From the NCBI RefSeq assembly GCF_902859585.1, contig NZ_CADIJM010000009.1, positions 1 through 64,000 on the forward strand: DNA of 64,000 nucleotides, written 5' to 3'. Shown here piece by piece: positions 45,541 to 51,881 of this stretch. The stretch is from Achromobacter animicus (GTDB taxonomy: Bacteria; Pseudomonadota; Gammaproteobacteria; Burkholderiales; Burkholderiaceae_B). Under the pieces are notes generated by a model. The model was not told the DNA's origin. It worked only from the letters and a program-made list of their open reading frames with translations, and did not search any database. Positions within the stretch are counted from its first letter, which is position 1; every line of letters starts with the position of its first letter. A program made the translations under genes and the position numbers.

Positions 45541-46950
45541 TTACCAGGACACGATCTTGCCTGGATTCAGGATGTTGTTCGGGTCAAACGCGTGCTTCAG
45601 GCTGCGCATCAGATCCAGCGCGTCTTCGCCGTGTTCTTCCGCCATGAATTGCATCTTGTGCAGGCCGACGCCGTGCTCGCCCGTGCAGGTGCCATCGGCA
45701 GCGATGGCGCGGCGCACGAGGTTGTGATTGATGGCTTCCGATTCCTGCCATTCCTGCGCGTTGTCAGCGTCCAGCAGCATCAGCACATGGAAGTTGCCGT
45801 CGCCCACGTGGCCGACGATGGTGTACGGGAAGCTTGCGCGGTCCAGTTCCTCGACGGTGTCGCGCACGCAGTCGGCCAGGCGCGAAATCGGCACGCAGAC
45901 GTCGGTGGTGCTGGCGCGGCAGCCGGGACGCAACTGCAGGCCCGCAAAATACGCGTTGTGGCGCGCAGTCCAGAGGCGGCTGCGGTCTTCGGGACGCTCG
46001 GCCCATTCGAAGTCCATGCCGCCGTGTTCGGCCGTGATGGCCTGCACGGTTTCGGCCTGCTCCTGAACGCCGGCGGGGCTGCCGTGAAATTCAAATACCA
46101 ACAGTGGCGTTTCGCGCAGGGTCAGCTTGCTGTGCAGGTTGACGGCACGCACGCTGGCGGCGTCCATGAACTCGACGCGCGCGATCGGCACGCCCATCTG
46201 AATGATCTCGATCACGCTCTGCACGGCGGCGTCCAGCGTCGGGAAATTGCAGACGGCGGCGGACACGGCTTCGGGCTGTGGATACAGGCGCACGGTCACT
46301 TCGGTGATGATGCCGAGCGTGCCCTCGCTGCCCACGAAAATGCGCGTCAGGTCGTAGCCGGCCGACGACTTGCGGGCGCGGCCCGCGGTGCGGATGATGC
46401 GGCCGTCCGCGGTGACGACGGTCAGCGACATGACGTTTTCGCGCATCGTGCCGTAACGCACGGCGTTGGTGCCAGACGCGCGGGTGGCGGCCATGCCGCC
46501 CAGGCTGGCGTCGGCGCCCGGGTCAATCGGAAAGAACAAACCGGTGCTGCGGATCTCTTCGTTAAGCTGCTTGCGCAGCACGCCGGCCTGCACCGTGGCG
46601 GTGAGGTCTTCGGCGTTGATGGCGAGAACCTTGTTCATCTGCGACAGGTCCAGGCTGATGCCGCCCTGGATCGCAAGAATGTGGCCTTCGAGGGACGAGC
46701 CGGCGCCGTACGGAATCAAGGGAACGCGGTGCTCGTTGCACACCTTGGCGACGAATGCGACATCTTCCGTCGAGTGCGCGAAGACCACGGCGTCGGGCAG
46801 CATGGCGGGGTAAGGCGATTCGTCGCGGCCATGGTGTTCGCGCACGGCGGCCGATTCCGACAGGCGGTCGCCAAAGTGCGCACGCAGGGCATCCAGACAG
46901 GCGGCCGGAACCGCGCGGCGCAACGATTCGGCGTGCAAGGGAGCGTTCAT
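45541..46950 (-). CDS. FAD-binding oxidase (D-lactate dehydrogenase/2-hydroxyacid oxidase type)
   Basis: This 469-residue protein is a GlcD/Dld-family flavoenzyme. It has VPLIPYGAGSSLEGHILA, DPGADASLGGMAATRASGTNAVRYGTMRENV, RIFVGSEGTLGIITEVTVRLYP, and the C-terminal IVGHVGDGNFHVLMLLD, CTGEHGVGLHKMQFM and FDPNNILNPGKI. It oxidises a 2-hydroxy acid, most likely D-lactate with a cytochrome or quinone acceptor, but D-2-hydroxyglutarate or glycolate cannot be excluded. It lies upstream of glcD on the same strand with a gap of 181 bases. Confidence 0.9.
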   Translation of the reverse strand: MNAPLHAESLRRAVPAACLDALRAHFGDRLSESAAVREHHGRDESPYPAMLPDAVVFAHSTEDVAFVAKVCNEHRVPLIPYGAGSSLEGHILAIQGGISLDLSQMNKVLAINAEDLTATVQAGVLRKQLNEEIRSTGLFFPIDPGADASLGGMAATRASGTNAVRYGTMRENVMSLTVVTADGRIIRTAGRARKSSAGYDLTRIFVGSEGTLGIITEVTVRLYPQPEAVSAAVCNFPTLDAAVQSVIEIIQMGVPIARVEFMDAASVRAVNLHSKLTLRETPLLVFEFHGSPAGVQEQAETVQAITAEHGGMDFEWAERPEDRSRLWTARHNAYFAGLQLRPGCRASTTDVCVPISRLADCVRDTVEELDRASFPYTIVGHVGDGNFHVLMLLDADNAQEWQESEAINHNLVRRAIAADGTCTGEHGVGLHKMQFMAEEHGEDALDLMRSLKHAFDPNNILNPGKIVSW

Positions 46951-47059
46951 GATCTCGTGGTTTCCCGGGTTCGATAATCCGAATATTCTACGCCGCCTCG
47001 CGTGCTGCGCCGCACACCGCCCCAGGCTGACGGTGCGCGGCGTGAACCCCCCTCATTTT

Positions 47060-47100
47060 CCGGAATCGCTTGCCGGAATCACTTGCCGGATTTACTTGCC
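47060..47100. repeat. 13-bp tandem repeat across the aroG stop codon
   Basis: Plus-strand units CCGGAATCGCTTG, CCGGAATCACTTG and CCGGATTTACTTG follow directly, with the next CC beginning a fourth. On the minus strand the unit is GGCAAGYRATTCC; the copy nearest the gene carries the last Gly-Lys codons and the TAA stop of aroG. Local duplication of the 3' end by slippage is the simplest origin. Confidence 0.85.
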
Positions 47101-48165
47101 AGACGTCAGCGCCACGCGGCGGCGTTCGCGCACGGCTTGCGCCAGGCGCTCCAGCACGGCCACGGACGCATCCCAGTCGATGCAGCCGTCGGTGATGCTC
47201 TGGCCGTACACCAGCGGTTGGCCCGGCACCATGTCCTGGCGGCCGCCCAGCAGATGGCTTTCGACCATGACGCCGACCAGGCGCGCATCGCCGGCTTCCA
47301 TCTGGCGCGCCACGTCTTCGACGACGAGCGGCTGGTTCTCCGGCTTCTTGCTGCTGTTGGCGTGGCTGGCGTCGACCATGATGCGCTGCGCGAGACCGGC
47401 CTTGGACACGTCCTGGCAAGCGGCGTCCACGCTGGCCGCGTCGTAATTCGGCGTCTTGCCGCCGCGCAGGATGACGTGGCAGTCCTCGTTGCCCGCCGTG
47501 GACACGATGGCCGAATGGCCGCCCTTGGTCACCGACAGGAAATGGTGCGGCTGCGAGGCCGCCTTGATCGCATCGACGGCGATCTTCACGTTGCCGTCCG
47601 TGCCGTTCTTGAATCCCACCGGACACGACAGGCCCGACGCCAGCTCGCGGTGCACCTGGCTCTCCGTCGTGCGCGCCCCGATCGCCCCCCAGGAGACCAG
47701 ATCCGCGATGTACTGCGGCGTAATCATGTCCAGGAACTCGCATCCCGCCGGCAAGCCCATGCTGTTGATGTCCAGCAGCAGTTCGCGGGCGACGCGCACG
47801 CCCTTGTTGATGTCGAAGCTGCCGTCCAGGTCGGGATCGTTGATCAGGCCTTTCCAGCCCACGGTCGTGCGCGGCTTCTCGAAGTACACGCGCATCACGA
47901 TTTCCAGGTCCGCGCTCAGGCGGTCGCGCACGGGCTTCAGACGCTTGGCGTATTCGATGGCGGCGCGCGTGTCGTGGATGGAACACGGACCGATCACGAC
48001 GATCATGCGATCGTCCATGCCGTGCAGGATGCGGTGCATGCCTTGCCGCGCGGCGAAGACGGTCTCGGACGCCTCCTTGGTGCACGCGAACTCGCGCATC
48101 ACGTGCGAGGGCGGATTCAGTTCCTTGATTTCTCGAATACGAAGGTCATCGGTGTTGTGCGACAC
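47092..48165 (-). CDS. aroG: 3-deoxy-7-phosphoheptulonate (DAHP) synthase, class I
   Basis: This 357-residue AroFGH-type enzyme condenses PEP and erythrose-4-phosphate to DAHP, the entry to the shikimate pathway. Conserved parts are RMIVVIGPCSIHDTRAAIEYA, the metal/PEP site MRVYFEKPRTTVGWKGLINDP, GARTTESQVHRELASGLS, and C-terminal DASHANSSKKPENQ. The N-terminal 30 residues (REIKELNPPSHVMREFACT) are those that form the Phe or Tyr feedback site in E. coli paralogues. Start is GTG at 48165 with AGGAG eight bases upstream. A Phe/Tyr-rich leader peptide and terminator-antiterminator precede it, so transcription is probably under attenuation. Confidence 0.96.
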   Translation of the reverse strand: MSHNTDDLRIREIKELNPPSHVMREFACTKEASETVFAARQGMHRILHGMDDRMIVVIGPCSIHDTRAAIEYAKRLKPVRDRLSADLEIVMRVYFEKPRTTVGWKGLINDPDLDGSFDINKGVRVARELLLDINSMGLPAGCEFLDMITPQYIADLVSWGAIGARTTESQVHRELASGLSCPVGFKNGTDGNVKIAVDAIKAASQPHHFLSVTKGGHSAIVSTAGNEDCHVILRGGKTPNYDAASVDAACQDVSKAGLAQRIMVDASHANSSKKPENQPLVVEDVARQMEAGDARLVGVMVESHLLGGRQDMVPGQPLVYGQSITDGCIDWDASVAVLERLAQAVRERRRVALTSGK

Positions 48166-48200
48166 GGTACTGCTCCTGGGTTGCCCGCCACGGCGGCATA

Positions 48201-48233
48201 AAAAAAGCCGCCAGATCTGCTGGCGGCTTTTTT
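48201..48233 (-). terminator. Attenuator terminator in the aroG leader
   Basis: On the minus strand, AAAAAAGCCGCCAG (48233-48220), loop CAGAT, CTGGCGGCTTTTTT (48214-48201), with a further T: a 14-bp stem and U-run 35 bases before the aroG GTG and after the leader peptide stop. The alternative pairing of GCTGGCGG (48284-48277, inside the leader) with CCGCCAGC (48226-48219) would disrupt it. Confidence 0.85.
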
Positions 48234-48253
48234 GGGGGGATTCTGTCCAAACT

Positions 48254-48337
48254 TCAGATTGAGCGCGTCCCTTCCTCCGCCAGCGGCTTCAGAAAACCAA
48301 AAAAATAAAAATAAAATGCGGGGGACGCGAATTTCAT
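48254..48337 (-). CDS. Phe/Tyr-rich leader peptide of aroG
   Basis: A 27-residue frame ending in TGA 20 bases before the terminator hairpin. It begins MKFASPA, then codons 8-15 read F-Y-F-Y-F-F-G-F, and the remainder (LKPLAEEGTRSI) contains the segment that can pair with the terminator. Eight of its first 15 residues are Phe or Tyr, the two effectors expected for a DAHP synthase. A segment before these codons (TCCCCCGC, 48324-48317) can pair at seven of eight positions with GCGGAGGA (48280-48273), which overlaps the antiterminator arm. These are the protector, antiterminator and terminator parts of a classical attenuator. The start is ATG; no Shine-Dalgarno is visible, and the likely promoter puts the RNA start within a few bases of the ATG. 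Confidence 0.85.
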   Translation of the reverse strand: MKFASPAFYFYFFGFLKPLAEEGTRSI

Positions 48338-48345
48338 GGGGACCG

Positions 48346-48374
48346 ACTCTAGCACAGTTTTTTGAGGGCGTCAC
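48346..48374 (-). promoter_or_regulatory. Candidate promoter of the aroG leader
   Basis: On the minus strand, GTGACG (48374-48369), 17-base spacer, TAGAGT (48351-48346) with an extended -10 element TGC directly before it. The predicted start near 48339 lies at most a few bases before the leader-peptide ATG, which would make the leader mRNA effectively leaderless. Confidence 0.6.
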
Positions 48375-48411
48375 GCCGGATTTTTGCCGAATGCCGCCCC
48401 CATTTATGGCA

Positions 48412-49872
48412 TCAGGCCGTGCCGCCGACCGTCAGGCCTTCCATGCGGACCGTCGGCATGCCGACACCGACGGGCACGCTCTGGCCGTCCTTGCCGCAGG
48501 TGCCCACGCCAGAATCCAGCTGCAGGTCGTTGCCGATCATGGTGACGCGGTTCATGGCGTCGGGGCCATTGCCGATGAGCGTGGCGCCCTTGACCGGATA
48601 CGTAACCTTGCCGTCTTCGATCATGTAGGCCTCGGAGGCCGAGAACACAAACTTGCCGTTGGTGATGTCGACCTGGCCGCCGCCAAAGTTGACGGCATAC
48701 AGGCCCCGTTTGACCGAGGCGACGATTTCGTCGGCGGGCTTGTCGCCGGCCAGCATGTACGTGTTGGTCATGCGCGGCATGGGCAGGTGCGCGAAGGACT
48801 CGCGGCGGCCGTTGCCAGTGGCCGCGGTCTTCATCAGGCGCGCATTCAGCGTGTCCTGCATGTAGCCGCGCAGAATGCCGTCTTCGATCAGGACATTGCG
48901 CTGCGTGGCATTGCCTTCGTCGTCGATGTTGAGCGAACCGCGGCGGTCGGGAATCGTGCCGTCGTCGATCACGGTGACGCCCTTGGACGCCACGCGCTCG
49001 CCGATGCGGCCCGAGAACACGCTGGATCCCTTGCGGTTGAAGTCGCCTTCCAGGCCATGCCCGACGGCTTCGTGCAGCAGGATGCCAGGCCAGCCCGAGC
49101 CCAGGACAACCGTCATTTCGCCGGCCGGTGCGGGACGCGCCTCGAGGTTGACCATGGCTTCGTGCACGGCGCGCTCGACATAGCCCTGCAGCATCTCGTC
49201 GGTGAAGTAGGCCAGGCCCAGCCGCCCACCGCCGCCGGCGTGACCCATTTCGCGACGGCCATTGCGTTCGGCAATCACGGTGAGCGACAGGCGCACGAGC
49301 GGGCGCACGTCTGCGGCCAGGCGGCCGTCGCTGCCCGCGACCAGCACCACGTCGTATTCCGCGCCCAGTCCGGCCATGACCTGGATCACGTGGGGATCGC
49401 GCGCCCGCGCCATGCGCTCGATGCGCTCGAGCAGTGCGACCTTTTCGGGCGCGCTGAGGCTGGCGACGGGGTCGATGTCCGCATACAGGCTACGGCCCAT
49501 CTCGGCCTCGACGTGAGCGGCGACCTTGACCTTGCCGGCGCCGCGGCGCGCGATGCCGCGCACAGCGTGCGCCGACGACAGCAGCGCGTCGGGCGACAGG
49601 GAATCCGAATAGGCGAATGCAGTCTTTTCGCCGCTGACGGCCCGGACACCCACGCCCTGGCTGATGGAGAAACTTCCCGTCTTCACAATCCCTTCTTCAA
49701 GACTCCAGCCTTCGCTGCGCGTGTACTGGAAATACAGGTCGGCGTAATCGACCTTGTGGGTGAAGATTTCACCCAGTGCCCGCGCCATGTCCGCTTCGGT
49801 CAGCCCCCAGGGGTCGAGCAGAAGGGATTTGGCGGTGGCCAGGGAAGCAATGGCGGGATCGATGATTTTCAT
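48412..49872 (-). CDS. tldD: Metalloprotease TldD
   Basis: This 486-residue protein is the TldD subunit of the TldD/TldE (PmbA) metalloprotease, which processes peptides such as microcins and CcdA. The zinc site is H267-E-x-x-x-H272 in LLHEAVGHGLEGDFNRKG. Other family parts are GVGVRAVSGEKTAFAYSD, SVFSGRIGERVASKGVTVIDDG, DDEGNATQRNVLIEDGIL and the C-terminal FVFSASEAYMIEDGKVTYPVKGATLIGNG. Length is typical. No pmbA/tldE lies in the window. It ends just before the aroG leader promoter. Confidence 0.96.
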   Translation of the reverse strand: MKIIDPAIASLATAKSLLLDPWGLTEADMARALGEIFTHKVDYADLYFQYTRSEGWSLEEGIVKTGSFSISQGVGVRAVSGEKTAFAYSDSLSPDALLSSAHAVRGIARRGAGKVKVAAHVEAEMGRSLYADIDPVASLSAPEKVALLERIERMARARDPHVIQVMAGLGAEYDVVLVAGSDGRLAADVRPLVRLSLTVIAERNGRREMGHAGGGGRLGLAYFTDEMLQGYVERAVHEAMVNLEARPAPAGEMTVVLGSGWPGILLHEAVGHGLEGDFNRKGSSVFSGRIGERVASKGVTVIDDGTIPDRRGSLNIDDEGNATQRNVLIEDGILRGYMQDTLNARLMKTAATGNGRRESFAHLPMPRMTNTYMLAGDKPADEIVASVKRGLYAVNFGGGQVDITNGKFVFSASEAYMIEDGKVTYPVKGATLIGNGPDAMNRVTMIGNDLQLDSGVGTCGKDGQSVPVGVGMPTVRMEGLTVGGTA

Positions 49873-50621
49873 AGGCTCAGTTCAGGAACGGCACCGGGGG
49901 CCGCGCATGCGCGTCATGGCGCTCAAGACCGTATCGTACCGCCGACAAGGACCCGGCGTCGCGCCGGACACCAAAAGTCGCGGTGCGCCGTAGTGGCAAA
50001 TGCGGCACGCCATGCGGGACAAAATGATCTCGCATTATCTTGCCCATACAGATGGGGGCGGCATACTGGGCATCAAGTTAAGTATCAAGTTAAGCAATTA
50101 CGCCCGGACCGCATTGCCTATCAGACGATTTCGATCTTGTCGTACGACCTGACAACAAAATGAAATCCGAGGGACGGAACACCGTTGTTCCGGGGGTATA
50201 CCACCGCAGGGGGGTCACAAAGCCATAATGTATAACGCGTGCGTTTGCGACAAATTCAGCACGCAGCGAGCGCTCGGTTATTGACGCCAGACTCGCTTCG
50301 ATAGTTCCCCGCAATGGCTTGCAGACCGACGATTTCGTCAGCCTGCAAGCCATTCTTGGAGTTGTCCGACAATCAACGATCCCAATGCAAACCCGTTAGC
50401 CAAGCGGCCACTTGTTTCAGTTTGTCCCAAATTTAAGATATTGCTTCCTATGTTGTGAAAATTGCGGCGACCCGCAAGCGATAAGCCTTCCCGCGCTTTT
50501 GATACAAAGTAATTAGTCTGAGAATGGCGATACCCCGACTTAAATTCTGTATTATGCGAAGCACAACAAATAAACATAACTTCGCCGGCGATTAAAGCAG
50601 TTCCATAATCAGGAATAAACC
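49873..50621. other. Long AT-rich intergenic region upstream of the H-NS-like gene
   Basis: These 749 bases have no convincing gene. From about 50030 on, the DNA is clearly poorer in G+C than the rest of the window. It contains a 12-bp direct tandem repeat (CATCAAGTTAAG then TATCAAGTTAAG, 50071-50094), a large inverted repeat (50313-50354) and a TATTAT at 50550-50555, 67 bases before the H-NS ATG, that could be a -10 element. Two minus-strand frames of about 90-105 codons are present but lack ribosome sites or family signals. The AT-richness suits H-NS autoregulation. Confidence 0.55.
50313..50354. repeat. 12-bp inverted repeat with nested hairpin
   Basis: AATGGCTTGCAG (50313-50324) and its exact complement CTGCAAGCCATT (50343-50354) enclose GACG-ATTT-CGTC. 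It could fold as a 42-nt two-stem hairpin in RNA from either strand. No T-run follows on either side. It stands alone in the middle of the AT-rich intergenic region. Confidence 0.8.
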
Positions 50622-51005
50622 ATGGCCCGAGAAACCTACGCAGCTCTGCAAGCAAAGATCGAAAAGGAAATCAACAAGCTCCAAAAGAAGGCCGAAGTCC
50701 TCCAGACGAAGCGCCGCAAGCCGGTGATCACGTCCATCATCACGTCGATGCGCGAGTACGACATCACGCCTGAAGAAATCATCGCCGCCTACGGCGCCGG
50801 CAAGCCCGCCCGCGCTGCCACGGGTGGCCGCCGCAAGGCCAGCGCCCCCGCCCGCGCAGGCGGCGCCGCGAAGCGCGCGGTGGCGCCCAAGTATCGCCAC
50901 CCGCAAACCGGAGAAACCTGGAGCGGCCGCGGCAAGGCGCCGCGCTGGCTCGCTGCCGAAGAAGCCGGCGGCGCAACGCGCGAGAGTTTTCTTATCAAGG
51001 AATAA
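50622..51005 (+). CDS. H-NS-family nucleoid protein (BpH3-like)
   Basis: This 127-residue protein resembles BpH3 of Bordetella pertussis. The N-terminal oligomerisation part is helical (MARETYAALQAKIEKEINKLQKKAEVLQTKRRKPVITSIITSMREYDITPEEI), an Ala/Arg/Lys-rich linker follows (about 66-90), and the C-terminal DNA-binding part has YRHPQTGETWSGRGKAPRWL, which carries the G-R-G-x-x-P-x-W core of H-NS. AGGA stands seven bases before the ATG. H-NS proteins silence AT-rich DNA and often repress themselves, matching the AT-rich upstream region. A strong terminator follows. Confidence 0.93.
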   Translation: MARETYAALQAKIEKEINKLQKKAEVLQTKRRKPVITSIITSMREYDITPEEIIAAYGAGKPARAATGGRRKASAPARAGGAAKRAVAPKYRHPQTGETWSGRGKAPRWLAAEEAGGATRESFLIKE

Positions 51006-51027
51006 AACCTATTCCTCAGTAAGAAAT

Positions 51028-51064
51028 AAAAACGGCGCACCATCATGGTGCGCCGTTTTTATTT
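51028..51064. terminator. Bidirectional terminator after the H-NS-like gene
   Basis: AAAAACGGCGCACCAT (51028-51043) and ATGGTGCGCCGTTTTT (51045-51060) form a near-complete palindrome with a T-run on both strands; the convergent DUF4136 gene ends 31 bases further on. Confidence 0.92.
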
Positions 51065-51094
51065 TAGGAAACCACCGCCGAGAACCTTCCCGGC

Positions 51095-51730
51095 TCAACG
51101 CGCGGGGAATTGAATCTCTCGTTCAGCGCCGTTATTGCCGGGGAAATTGTCGAATATGGCGCGCACCAGATAGGGCATGGTGCGAAGCAAATCATCGCGC
51201 TCGCTCAAAATGAAGGCGGTCGAACGGTATACCTCGGCACCGCCCTGCTGGGTATCCCGTATGAAGAGCGACAGCGAATTGCGCTGGACCACCATGGGCA
51301 CGTCGACCCAGTCCGGACCCCAGAAACCCGCGCCCATGCCCCATGGTCCTGGCCCATAAAAACCGCCATAGCCGCCATAGAAATACGGATCGTACGGACG
51401 GCGCACCATCACCTGCGTTTGTGTGGTGCCATAGCGGAACGAAACCTCGAAGCGGGCCTTTACGCCTTGGCGGGCTTCGACCAGACCCGTAGCGCCGATA
51501 CCCGCGCGCACCATGTCCTGGAACGACTGATATTCCAGATTATTGATTTGGGATGGGTCGGCGGGAACAAACTGATAGGTCTGGCCTTCGACAGCCGCCG
51601 GCCATTGCTGAAACGACGTCACGCGGGCCGAGACGGTCGGCGCGGCGCAGCCCGTCAACGTCATCGCCCCCAGGACGGCAAGAATACCGGCCCACCGGCC
51701 AAGACTGCTGAACCAAGACGACCTGGACAT
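51095..51730 (-). CDS. DUF4136-type lipoprotein
   Basis: This 211-residue protein has a signal peptide with lipobox L-T-G-C near residue 28. The mature part fits DUF4136: ARVTSFQQWPAAVEGQTYQFVPADPSQINNLEYQSFQDMVRAGI and a C-terminal RDTQQGGAEVYRSTAFILSERDDLLRTMPYLVRAIF segment. Between them is a Gly/Tyr/Pro-rich stretch (DPYFYGGYGGFYGPGPWGMGAGFWGP). ATG at 51730 has AAGGAG six bases upstream; a TTG two codons earlier lies inside that site. It is presumably an outer-membrane-associated lipoprotein; its role is unknown. Confidence 0.85.
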   Translation of the reverse strand: MSRSSWFSSLGRWAGILAVLGAMTLTGCAAPTVSARVTSFQQWPAAVEGQTYQFVPADPSQINNLEYQSFQDMVRAGIGATGLVEARQGVKARFEVSFRYGTTQTQVMVRRPYDPYFYGGYGGFYGPGPWGMGAGFWGPDWVDVPMVVQRNSLSLFIRDTQQGGAEVYRSTAFILSERDDLLRTMPYLVRAIFDNFPGNNGAEREIQFPAR

Positions 51731-51881
51731 TTGCAACTCCTTCAGCGCACGACGGCGCCATCATAACGAGCTTTGACATAAGCGCTTGCCAAAAGTTTTC
51801 AGGCTAGCCCGTAAGCCCAAGGTTCCGCTCATCGGCCAGCCACTACAATAGCCTTCTTGTTCATACAGGACTGCAAATCCC

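Noticed and set aside
48232-50163. A 643-codon plus-strand open frame
   Set aside because: It is antisense to tldD and to the aroG leader; no family features.
50338-50655. A 105-codon minus-strand frame overlapping the H-NS start
   Set aside because: It runs across the H-NS promoter and ribosome site, has no Shine-Dalgarno and no recognisable fold.
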